Made by a program: the position numbers and the translations under genes. From Paraburkholderia gardini (GTDB lineage: Bacteria > Pseudomonadota > Gammaproteobacteria > Burkholderiales > Burkholderiaceae), in the NCBI RefSeq assembly GCF_907164575.1, contig NZ_CAJQYY010000005.1, positions 124,001-188,000 of the forward strand: 64,000 nucleotides of DNA, given 5' to 3'. Shown piece after piece: positions 45,880 to 55,040 of the stretch. The number at the start of each line of letters is the position of its first letter. Within the stretch, counting starts at the first letter, position 1. The notes beneath the pieces were generated by a model, which made no database searches, was not told the DNA's origin, and saw only the letters and a list, made by a program, of their open reading frames with translations.

Positions 45880-47010
45880 CTACATCGGCGTTTCATGCAG
45901 TCTGGGCGCCTCCATGCCCGTGCCCATGCCTGTGTCCGTACCGGCGAGCAGCGCTACCGCCACGCCCGGCGCGCACGTCGCGACCCATTCCTCCAGGTCC
46001 GCGCTGGAAGGCGTCACGCCAGCCAGCACGGCGAAATCGATGTAATCGCGCCCGTCGTGCCGCGCGAGCGCCGCCGCCAGAAAACGCCCACATCCGGCGC
46101 CGACGATCGGTGCCCCGGCGAGCGCCGGATGCGCGATACGCACGCGCGACAGGTTCGTCGCGAGGATCGCGAGCTGCTCGTGACGCCAGCGCTGCGCGAA
46201 GCGACGCCATTCGGTTTCGGTGGCGTCGGCTGCGTCGAAACCGATCATCCGCGCGAGCCGTGCGCGGCTCGCGGCTTCGGTTTTCGGGCCGTTGTCCGCG
46301 GACGGATGCTGGTCGTGCGCGGGCCACAGTTCGCCCGTCAGCCGGTAGACGTCGGCACTTGTCGCGAACCATTCGTTCATGACGTTCGTCGTCTGGTCGC
46401 GAAACACGATCCGATGCGCGATGCCGCACAACGGCGTGCGCACCACGCCCTGATAGACGAGCTCGCCGGAGACGAGCCGCGCGGCGTCGTTCGCACCCTG
46501 CGCGACCACCCTGCCGCCGACGACCGGAATGATGTCCGTGGTCGTGCTGCCGATATCGACGAGCAGCGCGTCGGGCACGCGCGTCGCGAGCCATTGCGCC
46601 GTCGCAAGCCAGTTCGCCGATGCAACCGCGCGCCACCTGTCCCCGCACGCGGCGGCGTCGAGCCAGCCGTCCACGCCCGCGAAGAAACGCGTTCGCGGGC
46701 CAAGGCGCGCCGCGAGCGCGCCCGAGAGCGCACGCACGCCTGCCGCGCGATCGGGAAACAGGTCGACCATTTCGCCCGTCATCGTGATGACGTGTTGCAC
46801 AGCAGCAGCACGCGCCTCGGGCCAGCGTTCGAACACATGATCGACGGCCCGCTCCAGATGGTCGAGTCCCTGCCACAACGGACACGCCCATTGCGCGACG
46901 TCGCGCGGCACGCCGGACGAATCCGCCCTTGACACCTTCACGTGCGCGCCGCCGACGTCCCAGCCGAACACAGGCGCACCGGCAGTGGAGGCGATGCGCG
47001 CGGCCTTCAT
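45880..47010 (-). CDS. mfnF: MfnF-like (aminomethyl)furan-tyramine condensing enzyme
   Basis: This 376-residue protein of the hydantoinase/oxoprolinase-like fold shows PVFGWDVGGAHVKVSRAD at residues 13-30, VITMTGEMVDLFPDRAAGV, LLVDIGSTTTDIIPVVGG and GAGCGRFLAAALARHDGRDYIDF. It is the 'H4MPT-linked C1 transfer pathway protein' family, whose archaeal member MfnF joins the furan diphosphate to glutamyl-tyramine. The ATG at 47010 overlaps the stop of the MfnD-like gene (ATGA). The same frame stays open far upstream but without coding character. Confidence 0.86.
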   Translation of the reverse strand: MKAARIASTAGAPVFGWDVGGAHVKVSRADSSGVPRDVAQWACPLWQGLDHLERAVDHVFERWPEARAAAVQHVITMTGEMVDLFPDRAAGVRALSGALAARLGPRTRFFAGVDGWLDAAACGDRWRAVASANWLATAQWLATRVPDALLVDIGSTTTDIIPVVGGRVVAQGANDAARLVSGELVYQGVVRTPLCGIAHRIVFRDQTTNVMNEWFATSADVYRLTGELWPAHDQHPSADNGPKTEAASRARLARMIGFDAADATETEWRRFAQRWRHEQLAILATNLSRVRIAHPALAGAPIVGAGCGRFLAAALARHDGRDYIDFAVLAGVTPSSADLEEWVATCAPGVAVALLAGTDTGMGTGMEAPRLHETPM

Positions 47011-48086
47011 GACGCGGCCCCGCACGCGAGCGTTCCGGTATGGCATTGCGCGGCGGACGCGCTCACCGTCACGCCATGCGATTCCAGCAGCGCGCGGGCC
47101 AGATTGCGCCCGAGCCGCGCGGACAGGCCGGCATAGGCCGCCGTCAGACGGGGGTTCACCTCGATCACGACCGGGCCGCGTTGCGGATGCCACACCAGAT
47201 CGATACCGGCAAACCCGCGCAAGCCCGGCAACGCGGCGACCACACGTTGCGCGAGCGCTTCGAGCACGCGCCCCGCGTCGCTCTGCAAGGCGATCTGGTC
47301 GACCTGCACGCCGCTGAACTCGACGACCCGCTCCGCGTGGCCCGGCGCGGCGTGATCGGGCACGCCGATCTGCTGCCGGTTGATGCTGATGAGTTCCGCA
47401 CGCGTTTCGCCGCAGATCAGCGAGAGACTCAGCGGTTCGCCTTCGACCCACGCCTGGAGCACCGGATTGCGCCCGGCCGCGAGACGCGCGCGATATTCCG
47501 CGCAGGCATCGTCGAAGCGGTCGAAGACAAACGTATCGAGCCCACCCGCGCCGTCGTCCGGCTTGACGACCCAGCGGCGGGCCGCCGTCGTCAGCGCTTC
47601 GGCGTGGCCGGGTTCGCTTCCACGGCTTCCATGTTCGGGCGGTAACGCGGGCGTCACGGCGATGCCGTGCGCCGCGAGGCATTCGGCCGTCGCGCGCTTG
47701 CCCGATGCGATATCGATGGCGTGCGGCGTGCAGCCAAGCCAGCGCGCTGCGCCGACAGCGTCGTATAGCTGGCGCAGCAGGCCGTCGCATTCCGGCGCGA
47801 TCACCCACGCGTAATCGTGCTCGCGCGCCACGCGCGCAACGAACTGGCTCATCGGTTCGCCCGGCAGCGCGCGGCAATGCGCGAGCGACGCGTCGACATG
47901 CTCGAACCGTGAACTGGCGAACGTCACCTGCACGCCGTCGAGGGCGCGCAGGTCGGCGACGAGCGCATCGCGCATCGCGCGGCCTTCGACGATCAGCGCA
48001 CTCAGGTCGGCGAGACTGCCTTCGCTGGCGAGATCGGGGTCGATGCCGCCGCCGGTCAGATACTCGTACACAAACAGCTCGGTCAC
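47007..48086 (-). CDS. mfnD: ATP-grasp tyramine-glutamate ligase MfnD-like
   Basis: This 359-residue ATP-grasp enzyme begins TELFVYEYLTGGGIDPDLASEGSL at a GTG start, with AAGGA 9 nt upstream. VIAPECDGLLRQLYDAVG, RWVVKPDDGAGGLDTFVF and the metal-binding GFAGIDLVWHPQRGPVVIEVNPRLT follow. MfnD attaches glutamate to tyramine in methanofuran synthesis. Polyglutamate on bacterial methylofuran may need this or the other ATP-grasp genes. First gene of the minus-strand mfnDFE operon, with a probable sigma-54 promoter upstream. Confidence 0.84.
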   Translation of the reverse strand: MTELFVYEYLTGGGIDPDLASEGSLADLSALIVEGRAMRDALVADLRALDGVQVTFASSRFEHVDASLAHCRALPGEPMSQFVARVAREHDYAWVIAPECDGLLRQLYDAVGAARWLGCTPHAIDIASGKRATAECLAAHGIAVTPALPPEHGSRGSEPGHAEALTTAARRWVVKPDDGAGGLDTFVFDRFDDACAEYRARLAAGRNPVLQAWVEGEPLSLSLICGETRAELISINRQQIGVPDHAAPGHAERVVEFSGVQVDQIALQSDAGRVLEALAQRVVAALPGLRGFAGIDLVWHPQRGPVVIEVNPRLTAAYAGLSARLGRNLARALLESHGVTVSASAAQCHTGTLACGAAS

Positions 48087-48172
48087 GGGAGGTCATCCTT
48101 GCAGGTGAGATAGAGGCCTGTGTCGCGGAGGACCGCGCGCCACGCCGCTCCTGGGCCAGCGCCCCTGCACGA

Positions 48173-48188
48173 CACAATATCCGTGCCA
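48173..48188 (-). promoter_or_regulatory. Candidate sigma-54 promoter for mfnDFE
   Basis: On the minus strand TGGCACG-GATA-TTGT has a perfect -24 element and the correct 10-bp gap, but GT instead of GC at -12, the same change as in the fae candidate. Expected start near 48163, about 77 nt before the GTG of mfnD. Confidence 0.5.
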
Positions 48189-48255
48189 CGCAGGCTGCGG
48201 GCGAGTGGCGTGTAATGCATTGGCAAGGCGGGGTGTTGCAGCGCGTAGCGGCCAG

Positions 48256-48292
48256 GTGACACAGTGTTTCAGAACGAAGCACATACTGTGCT
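48256..48292. promoter_or_regulatory. GACACA / CACATACTGTG elements between mfn and fhc operons
   Basis: GTGACACAG (48256-48264), part of the imperfect palindrome TGACACAGTGTTTCA, is followed 20 bp on by the perfect palindrome AGCACA-TAC-TGTGCT (48278-48292). The core CACATACTGTG and the nonamer GTGACACAG both recur between xoxF and the dehydratase gene. Lying between two divergent sigma-54-like promoters, this is a candidate enhancer for the activator at 32360-34492. The rest of the 398-bp gap shows no gene. Confidence 0.6.
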
Positions 48293-48456
48293 GCGCGGGC
48301 GCGTGGCTTCCACCGGGTTTCACGTGCTTCACGCATGCCCGTTTCCCAGGACGGGCGACGCGGTCTGAAAATGAACGCGCTGTAATCCACATGTCGGGCG
48401 GATTCGCCACGCACGGGCTCACGTGCTCGCAAAGCCACGCGCCGATAACACGCTCC

Positions 48457-48472
48457 CGGCATGGTCCTTGCT
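48457..48472 (+). promoter_or_regulatory. Sigma-54 promoter for fhcBADC
   Basis: CGGCATG-GTCC-TTGCT carries GG at 48458-48459 and GC at 48470-48471, 10 bp apart. It is nearly the same as the xoxF element (CGGCATG-GAAT-ATGCA). The start would be near 48483, which casts doubt on fhcB starts upstream of this. Confidence 0.72.
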
Positions 48473-48484
48473 GAAGACGCGACC

Positions 48485-49861
48485 ATGCACCGTTCGTCCA
48501 ACCATCCGTCGAGTGCCGGCCCGACGGGCGTGTCCACGTCCATCACGTCCGACTGGACCTGTCCTTTCTGTCCCCTGCTCTGCGACGACATCGCGGCAGG
48601 CGTGAACAGCGACGACAGCCTGAGCGCGCCCGCCACCGATTGCCCCCGGCTTGCCGGGGCGCTGGCGCTATACGGCGCCGCCGATACGCACTGCAAGGCA
48701 TCGGTCGACGGCCGGGAAGCCGATCTCGATACCGCCCTCGCGCGGGCCGCCGACATCCTGTCGCAGGCACACAGGCCGCTGTTCGGCGGCATGGCCACCG
48801 ATATCGCCGGTGCCCGCTCGCTGTATACGCTGGCCGCGCGCTGCGGCGCCATCGTCGATCATCTGCATGGCGACGCGCTGGCGGCCTCGACGCTCGCGCT
48901 ACAGGATCGCGGTGCGTTCTTCACGACGCTCTCCGAAGTCCGCGCGCGCGCCGATCTGGTCATCGTGTTCGCGTGCCGGCCGTCGGCGCATCATCCGCGT
49001 TTCTACGCGCGCGCGACCGGCACGGCCGAAGGCGCGCCCGCGCTCACGCGCACGTTCAGGTTCGTGGGCTGCGAAGCCGATCCGGCAGTTGACGCACTCG
49101 ATCACGCAGGCGCCACCTCGCTCCTTGCAGGACGCGACCTGTTCGACCTCCTCGCGCTCTGGTCCGCGCTGCTGGAAGGCCGTAGCGTCGAAGCGCTGGA
49201 CGACGCGAGCGGCACGGCGCGCGAACTGGCGGCGCTCGTCGACGAAGTGAACGCCGCGCGCTACACGGTGTTCGTCTATGAGCCCGCTGCGTTGCCCGGG
49301 CCGCACGCGGCGTTGCTGATCGAAGCGCTGAACCGGATCATCAAGGCGGTGAACCGGACCGTGCGCGCCGGCGGTCTGGCGCTCGGCGGCGCCGACGGCG
49401 CGCTCAGCGCCAGCCAGACGTTCACGTGGCTATCGGGTTTTCCCCTGCGCACACGCATCGCCATGCCGGGACGTCTCGCCGAAGCGCCCCTCGATTACGA
49501 CCCCACGCGTTATCGGACCGACACGCTGCTCGCGAACCATGAGGTCGACGCGTTGCTGTGGGTGTCGAGCTTCGGACCACAGCCGCTACCCGACACGCTC
49601 GATCCCGACGTGCCGGCGATCGTGCTCGGCCATGCGGCGATGGCGGCGATGGTCGCGGGCGCGGCCACCGCGCGTCGCGGGCCGACGGTCTTCATTCCTG
49701 TCGCGACGCCGGGCATCGACATCGGCGGTCACCTGTTCCGCACCGACGGCACGGTCGTCGTGCCGCTTTCCGCTGCGCGCCATGCCGCTCTGCCGGGCGT
49801 CGCCGACATCGCCACGCGCCTTGCTGAAAGCGTTACGAACACCACGCGGAGCGCGCCATGA
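48485..49861 (+). CDS. fhcB: Formylmethanofuran dehydrogenase / Fhc complex subunit B
   Basis: This roughly 458-residue protein begins a molybdopterin-enzyme-like domain with DWTCPFCPLLCDD, the Fe-S/Mo-type motif of FmdB homologs. PRLAGALALYGAADTHCKASVDGREAD, FGGMATDIAGARSLYTLAARCG and the C-terminal HLFRTDGTVVVPLS follow. In the bacterial Fhc complex this subunit is structural and thought not to be redox-active. The start is uncertain: ATG 48485 is almost at the predicted transcript start, so GTG 48530 may be used. It overlaps fhcA by 4 nt. Confidence 0.9.
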   Translation: MHRSSNHPSSAGPTGVSTSITSDWTCPFCPLLCDDIAAGVNSDDSLSAPATDCPRLAGALALYGAADTHCKASVDGREADLDTALARAADILSQAHRPLFGGMATDIAGARSLYTLAARCGAIVDHLHGDALAASTLALQDRGAFFTTLSEVRARADLVIVFACRPSAHHPRFYARATGTAEGAPALTRTFRFVGCEADPAVDALDHAGATSLLAGRDLFDLLALWSALLEGRSVEALDDASGTARELAALVDEVNAARYTVFVYEPAALPGPHAALLIEALNRIIKAVNRTVRAGGLALGGADGALSASQTFTWLSGFPLRTRIAMPGRLAEAPLDYDPTRYRTDTLLANHEVDALLWVSSFGPQPLPDTLDPDVPAIVLGHAAMAAMVAGAATARRGPTVFIPVATPGIDIGGHLFRTDGTVVVPLSAARHAALPGVADIATRLAESVTNTTRSAP

Positions 49862-51567
49862 CCCTCGCGCGGCTAACCGGCGGCCTCATCTACGACCCGA
49901 CGAACAATGTCGATGGCGAACGCCGCGACCTGTATATCCGCGACGGCCGTATCGTCGCGGAACCGCCAGCCGGCATGCCCGTCGATCATGACTACGACGC
50001 GACCGGCATGATCGTGATGGCGGGCGGCATCGACCTGCATTCGCACATTGGCGGCGGCAAGACGAACCTGTCGCGCCTGCTGCTGCCGGAAGACCACCGC
50101 AACGATGCGCCGCGCGGCGCGGATTACGAGTCCGCCGCCGATACGCAGGGCCGCTATCTGCGCATGCCGTCGTGCGGCATCTGCGCGCCCGGCACGCTCG
50201 CCACCGGCTATCGCTACGCCGAAATGGGCTACACGGCGGCGTTCGAGCCGGCGATGATGCCGTCCAACGCGCGCCACACGCATCTGGAGATGGGCGACAC
50301 GCCGATCATCGATCACGGTGCCTATGTGATGCTCGGCAACGACGAACTGCTGCTGCGGATGCTCGCCGCCCGCGACGGTTTCGAGCGGCTGCGCGACTAC
50401 GTCGGCTGGACGCTGCATGCCAGCAAGGCGCTCGGCGTGAAGGTGGTGAACCCGGGCGGCATCTCGGCGTTCAAGTTCAACCAGCGCTCGCTCGATGTCG
50501 ACGAGGCGCATGTGCATTACGGCGTCACGCCGCGCGACGTGCTGCGCACGCTCTCACGCGCGCTGACGGAGCTGCGCGTGCCGCATCCGCTGCATGTGCA
50601 TGCGAGCAATCTCGGCGTGCCGGGCAATATCGCCTCGACCATCGCGACGATGGATGCCGCCGACGGCCTGCCGATCCATCTCACGCACATCCAGTTTCAC
50701 AGCTACGGCACGGAAGGCCCGCGCAAGTTTTCCTCGGGCGCGCGCGCGATCGCCGAAGCCGTCAACGCACGGCCGAACGTCTCGATCGACGTCGGCCAGA
50801 TCATTTTCGGCCAGACCGTCACCGCTTCCGGCGACACGATGATGCAGTTCAGGAACGCGCCGCTCGGCTCGCCCCGCAAGTGGATCGTGGGCGATATCGA
50901 ATGCGACGCGGGCTGCGGCATCGTGCCGTTCCGCTACCGCGAGCAAAGCTATGTGAACGCGCTGCAATGGATCATCGGCCTGGAAATCTTCCTGCTGATC
51001 GACGACCCGTGGCGCGTGTCGATGACCACCGATCATCCGAACGGCGGCCCGTTCACGAGCTATCCGCATCTGATCCGCCTGCTGATGGACAAAAGCTTTC
51101 GCGACGAACAGATCGCGAAGCTGCATCCCGAAGCGCAGGTCGCGAGCGCGCTGCCGGAACTCACCCGCGAACTGTCGCTCTACGAGATCGCGATCATCAC
51201 GCGCGCCGGGCCGGCGCGCCTGCTCGGTCTCAAGGATCGCGGCCATCTCGGCGAAGGCGCGGCGGCGGATATCGCCGTCTATCGCGACGAGGCGGATCGC
51301 GAGCGCATGTTTTCGTCACCCGCGTATGTGTTCAAGGACGGCCAGCTCGTCGCGCGCGACGGCACGCTCGTCGCCACGCCGACCGGCGGCATCCACTACG
51401 TGTCACCCGACTTCGATCGCGGCATCGAAAAAACGCTGCGCGCGTACAGCGAGGCGAACCTCGTCGGCAACTTCGCGCACGCGGCGATCAGCGACGACGA
51501 AATCTGCGCGTGCTGCCGCGGCGGCCGGCTGCTGCCCGTCGCATGCCTCGCGGCGGTGAACCCATGA
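49858..51567 (+). CDS. fhcA: Fhc complex subunit A, formylmethanofuran amidohydrolase
   Basis: This 569-residue amidohydrolase-superfamily protein has the metal-binding GGIDLHSHIGGGKTN at about residues 59-73, MGYTAAFEPAMMPSNARHTHLE, HVHASNLGVPGNIASTI and the C-terminal GLKDRGHLGEGAAADIAVYRDE. In Fhc it hydrolyses formylmethanofuran to formate. It is larger than usual amidohydrolases, in line with FmdA/FwdA homologs. The gene overlaps both neighbours by ATGA, a tightly coupled operon. Confidence 0.94.
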   Translation: MTLARLTGGLIYDPTNNVDGERRDLYIRDGRIVAEPPAGMPVDHDYDATGMIVMAGGIDLHSHIGGGKTNLSRLLLPEDHRNDAPRGADYESAADTQGRYLRMPSCGICAPGTLATGYRYAEMGYTAAFEPAMMPSNARHTHLEMGDTPIIDHGAYVMLGNDELLLRMLAARDGFERLRDYVGWTLHASKALGVKVVNPGGISAFKFNQRSLDVDEAHVHYGVTPRDVLRTLSRALTELRVPHPLHVHASNLGVPGNIASTIATMDAADGLPIHLTHIQFHSYGTEGPRKFSSGARAIAEAVNARPNVSIDVGQIIFGQTVTASGDTMMQFRNAPLGSPRKWIVGDIECDAGCGIVPFRYREQSYVNALQWIIGLEIFLLIDDPWRVSMTTDHPNGGPFTSYPHLIRLLMDKSFRDEQIAKLHPEAQVASALPELTRELSLYEIAIITRAGPARLLGLKDRGHLGEGAAADIAVYRDEADRERMFSSPAYVFKDGQLVARDGTLVATPTGGIHYVSPDFDRGIEKTLRAYSEANLVGNFAHAAISDDEICACCRGGRLLPVACLAAVNP

Positions 51568-52526
51568 CAAATGCCGCCGCGCCGATGGAAGTCAACGGCA
51601 CGCTCATCGACGACACCTTCGCGGAAGCGTTCCCGATGAAGGCCACGAGGCTCGTCATCACCGCGCACACGCCCGTCTGGGCCAGGCACGCGGCGCAGTC
51701 GCTGACCGGCTTCGCCACCTCGGTCATCGGCTGCGGCTGCGAAGCGGGCATCGAGCGCGAACTGGGCAGCGACGAAACGCCCGACGGGCGGCCCGGCATC
51801 GCGGTGCTGCTGTTCGCGGTATCGTCGAAGGAACTGGCGAAGCAGATCGAGCGGCGCGTCGGCCAGTGCGTGCTGACGTGCCCGACGACCGCGATCTACA
51901 GCGGCATCGATCCCGCGACGAGCCGCGCGCCGCGCTCGGACGACGCCGCGCTCGGCAAGAACCTGCGTTTCTTCGGCGACGGCTGGCAGATTTCGAAGAT
52001 GATCGGCACCACGCGCTACTGGCGCGTGCCGGTGATGGACGGCGAATTCGTCTGCGAGGAAACCGCCGTCACGGTCAAGGGCGTCGGCGGCGGCAACCTG
52101 CTGCTGCTCGGCACCGACATCGACGCCGCGCTCGCCGCGGCCGAAGCCGCCGCCGCCGCGATGCGCGCGCTGCCGAACGTGATCATGCCGTTCCCGGGCG
52201 GCGTCGTGCGCTCCGGCTCGAAAATCGGCTCGAAATATGCAGGCGCGACGGCATCGACGAACGACGCGTTCTGCCCGACGCTCACCGGCCTCGCGAAACG
52301 CAGCGAACTGACCGCCGAAGTGGGCTGCGTGATGGAAATCGTGATCGACGGCCTGACCGACGGCGACGTCGGCGCGGCGATGACGGCCGGCATCGCCGCG
52401 GCCGCCGCGCGCGGACGCGCCGCCGGCGTACTGCGGATTTCAGCTGGCAATTACGGCGGCAAGCTCGGTCCCTGGCACTTCCATCTGCACGAAATGGCGG
52501 CCGCTGCCGGGCGGAGGCCCGCATGA
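51564..52526 (+). CDS. fhcD: Formylmethanofuran:H4MPT formyltransferase, Fhc subunit D
   Basis: This 320-residue Ftr-family protein opens EVNGTLIDDTFAEAFPMKATRLVITAHTPVWARHAAQSLTGFATSVIGCGCEAGIE (read in parts). FPGGVVRSGSKIGSKYAGATASTNDAFCPTL and SAGNYGGKLGPWHFHLHEM follow. It moves the formyl group from H4MPT, made by Mch, to methanofuran, after which FhcA releases formate. ATG at 51564 overlaps the fhcA stop. It belongs in a complex with FhcA, B and C. Confidence 0.94.
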   Translation: MTNAAAPMEVNGTLIDDTFAEAFPMKATRLVITAHTPVWARHAAQSLTGFATSVIGCGCEAGIERELGSDETPDGRPGIAVLLFAVSSKELAKQIERRVGQCVLTCPTTAIYSGIDPATSRAPRSDDAALGKNLRFFGDGWQISKMIGTTRYWRVPVMDGEFVCEETAVTVKGVGGGNLLLLGTDIDAALAAAEAAAAAMRALPNVIMPFPGGVVRSGSKIGSKYAGATASTNDAFCPTLTGLAKRSELTAEVGCVMEIVIDGLTDGDVGAAMTAGIAAAAARGRAAGVLRISAGNYGGKLGPWHFHLHEMAAAAGRRPA

Positions 52527-53341
52527 GCACGACCACGCTGCGCGTCAGGCACGCGCCGGGCTTTCGCGTGAACGCCGCGCGCCTGCTGCCCGCCGCGCTC
52601 GCCGCATTGCCGGTCGCGGACGTGGCACGCATCGCGTTGCCCGCCGGCAACGAAACCTGCGCGGCGGCCGACCTGTTCGACATCGCGCGCGCGGACAGCG
52701 AACACACCGCGCTCGTGATCGAAGGCGACGTGCGCTGGCTCGACCACGTCGGCGCGCAGCTCGACGAAGGCAGCCTCACCGTGCACGGTTCATGCGGCGA
52801 TTACGCCGGGTTGCGGATGAACGGCGGCACGCTTCAGATCGAAGGCGACGCGGGCCGCTTTACGGGCTGCGAAATGCGCGGCGGACGCCTGACGGTGACG
52901 GGCAACAGCGGCGCGTTCGCGGCCGGTGCGCTGCCGGGCGACATGGAAGGCATGACAGGCGGCACGCTGACGATCCACGGCCACGCCGGCGCGCGCCTCG
53001 CGGACCGGATGCGCCGCGGCCTCGTGCTGGTGGGCGGCGACGCGGGCGAATGCGCGGCCTCGCGGATGGTGGCGGGCACGGTCGGCATTGCGGGACGCGC
53101 CGGCGCGCACTACGGTTATGGCATGCGGCGCGGCACATTGCTGCTGTTGCAGGCGCCCGCGCGGATTCCACCCACCTTCACCGAAGGCGGACGCGGCTTC
53201 GATGTGTTCTGGTCGCTGCTGGTGCGCTCGTTCGCGCAGGAAATCGCGCCATTTTCGGCGTTGCGCGGCGCGGCGCTGCCGCGACGGTACGCGGGCGATC
53301 TGGCGGTGGACGGTCGCGGCGAACTGCTGATCGTCCGTTAG
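52523..53341 (+). CDS. fhcC: Fhc complex subunit C
   Basis: This 272-residue protein has the repeating glycine-rich beta-helix of FmdC/GXGXG-type subunits: LTVHGSCGDYAGLRMNGGTLQIEGDAGRFTG, GRLTVTGNSGAFAAG, GGTLTIHGHAGARLADRMRRGLVLVGG and GTVGIAGRAGAHYGYGMRRG. It is a scaffold in the Fhc complex. ATG at 52523 overlaps the fhcD stop. It ends the fhcBADC group; cytochrome b561 follows after 125 nt that hold no clear promoter. Confidence 0.93.
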   Translation: MSTTTLRVRHAPGFRVNAARLLPAALAALPVADVARIALPAGNETCAAADLFDIARADSEHTALVIEGDVRWLDHVGAQLDEGSLTVHGSCGDYAGLRMNGGTLQIEGDAGRFTGCEMRGGRLTVTGNSGAFAAGALPGDMEGMTGGTLTIHGHAGARLADRMRRGLVLVGGDAGECAASRMVAGTVGIAGRAGAHYGYGMRRGTLLLLQAPARIPPTFTEGGRGFDVFWSLLVRSFAQEIAPFSALRGAALPRRYAGDLAVDGRGELLIVR

Positions 53342-53466
53342 CGGCAACGGATCGGCGGGCGGACCCTGGGTAAAACCGGATAGCCCGGGACGTACTAGAG
53401 GAACAAACAGAAAGTGGACGACGTGCAGTGTGAAAGCGGCGCCCACGACAGAAAATGGAGGCAGGC

Positions 53467-54033
53467 ATGAACACTGCGCAATCGTCCGATGCGACCCGGA
53501 ACGCCGGGGCACACGGGCCGCGCTATGCGCCGTCGCTGATCGCGTTGCACTGGCTGATCGGGCTCATCATCATAGGGATGCTGTGCATCGGCCTGTACAT
53601 GGTCGGCCTGCCGAAAGGCCTGCCGTTCAAGGCGACGCTGATCAACTTCCACAAGTCGCTGGGCATGACCGTTTTCCTGCTGGTGCTGATCCGCATCGTG
53701 GTGCGCATGGCCGTCGGACGACCGGCCCTGCCGCCTATGCGAGCGTGGCAACGCGCCGCCGCGCGCATTACGCAGGTTCTTTTATATGTGGGAATGATCG
53801 TGATGCCGCTGACCGGCTATCTCGGCTCGTCGTTCAATTCATATGGCACGCGCTTCTGGGGCATCCTGCTGCCCAAATGGGGCTGGGACGACAAGGGATT
53901 GCGCAGTCTCTTCTTCGGCATTCATACGGTCTGCGCATGGGCCCTGATCGCGCTGGTCGCGCTCCATATCGCCGGTGCGCTCAAGCATCAGCTGATCGAC
54001 CGCGACGGCCTGCTCGCGAGGATGCTGCCATGA
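53467..54033 (+). CDS. Cytochrome b561 family membrane protein
   Basis: This 188-residue protein has four predicted membrane helices. Haem-binding histidines are in LIALHWLIGLIII, NFHKSLGMTVFLL, FGIHTVCAWALIA and ALHIAGALKHQL. It is a diheme b-type electron carrier between quinone or a soluble donor and other proteins. ATG at 53467 follows GGAGG by 5 nt; an in-frame ATG at 53455 is less well placed. Its position between fhcC and pqqB suggests a role with periplasmic methanol oxidation, but the redox partner is unknown. Confidence 0.85.
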   Translation: MNTAQSSDATRNAGAHGPRYAPSLIALHWLIGLIIIGMLCIGLYMVGLPKGLPFKATLINFHKSLGMTVFLLVLIRIVVRMAVGRPALPPMRAWQRAAARITQVLLYVGMIVMPLTGYLGSSFNSYGTRFWGILLPKWGWDDKGLRSLFFGIHTVCAWALIALVALHIAGALKHQLIDRDGLLARMLP

Positions 54034-54086
54034 GCGACGCCATGCTTTTCCTGCTCACGCCACCCTTTCGCGGAGACGCTCAATGA
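54030..54086 (+). CDS. 18-codon linking ORF between cytochrome b561 and pqqB
   Basis: The reading [18 protein letters not shown] begins at an ATG overlapping the b561 stop (ATGA) and ends at a TGA overlapping the pqqB start (ATGA). It is thus exactly fitted between the genes. It lacks the E-x-x-x-Y of PqqA and cannot be a second precursor. It may only pass ribosomes on to pqqB (translational coupling). Conservation elsewhere is unknown. Confidence 0.35.
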   Translation: MSDAMLFLLTPPFRGDAQ

Positions 54087-55003
54087 AAATCCGCGTACTC
54101 GGTTCCTCGGCAGGCGGCGGGTTTCCGCAGTGGAACTGCAACTGCCGCAACTGCGACGGCGTGCGTCGCGGCACGTTGAAGGCGACGCCGCGCACGCAGT
54201 CGTCGATCGTCGTCAGCGCGAACGGCGAGGACTGGCTGCTGGTGAACGCGTCGCCGGACATCCTCGCGCAGATCGCCGCGCATCGCGAACTGCAGCCGGC
54301 TCGCCGCCCGCGCGACAGCGGCATCGCCGCCGTCCTGACGATGGATGCGCAGATCGATCACGTCACGGGTCTGCTGATGCTGCGCGAGCGCGATACGCCG
54401 CTGCCGCTCTATACGACCGGTGTCGTGTGGCAAGACCTGAGCAGCGGTTTTCCCGTCACGTCGATCCTGTCGCATTACTGCGGCGTGGAGCGGCATGACG
54501 TGCCGTTCGACGGCGAGGCGTTGACGATCCCGGCACTCGCCAGCGTGCGCATCGAAGCGCTTGCCCTGTCGAGCAAGGCACCGCCGTATTCGCCGCATCG
54601 CGAGGCGCCGCAGCCGGGCGACAACATCGGCCTGTCGTTTGTCGATACGCACTCGGGCAAGCGGGCGTTCTATGCGCCCGGCCTCGGCGCGATCGAGCCG
54701 CACGTGATGGCGGCGATGCGCCGTGCGGATCTGCTGCTTGTCGACGGCACGTGCTGGACCAACGACGAAATGATCCAGCTCGGCCTGTCGAGGAAAACCG
54801 CCGCCGATATGGGGCATCTCGCGCAAACCGGTGCGGGCGGCATGATCGAGGTGCTCGATGCGATCGACCGTCCGGGCGTGCGCAAGGTGCTTATCCACAT
54901 CAACAACACGAACCCGATTCTTGTCGAGGATGGCCCGGAGCGCCGCGTGCTCGCCGAACACGGTATCGAGGTCGCCCGCGACGGCATGGCCTTCGAACTC
55001 TGA
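54083..55003 (+). CDS. pqqB: PQQ biosynthesis protein PqqB
   Basis: This 306-residue protein begins with the family hallmark [25 protein letters not shown] (cysteine-rich loop). A metallo-beta-lactamase-like body with [18 protein letters not shown] and the final [11 protein letters not shown] follows. PqqB hydroxylates the tyrosine-derived part of the cross-linked intermediate. It starts at ATG 54083 after the 18-codon ORF and GGAG. It is the first of pqqBCDE, with only short gaps, and lacks pqqA next door. Confidence 0.94.
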   Translation: MKIRVLGSSAGGGFPQWNCNCRNCDGVRRGTLKATPRTQSSIVVSANGEDWLLVNASPDILAQIAAHRELQPARRPRDSGIAAVLTMDAQIDHVTGLLMLRERDTPLPLYTTGVVWQDLSSGFPVTSILSHYCGVERHDVPFDGEALTIPALASVRIEALALSSKAPPYSPHREAPQPGDNIGLSFVDTHSGKRAFYAPGLGAIEPHVMAAMRRADLLLVDGTCWTNDEMIQLGLSRKTAADMGHLAQTGAGGMIEVLDAIDRPGVRKVLIHINNTNPILVEDGPERRVLAEHGIEVARDGMAFEL

Positions 55004-55040
55004 CGCACATCGACGTGAACCCGACCGATGGAGACCGCAG

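Noticed and set aside
47011..48852. Upstream extension of the mfnF frame to about 990 residues
   Set aside because: It crosses the mfnD gene and the fhc promoter region in another frame and has no coding character. MfnF starts at 47010.
54030..54086. Second pqqA next to pqqB
   Set aside because: The 18-codon ORF there has neither the Glu nor the Tyr required for PQQ formation.
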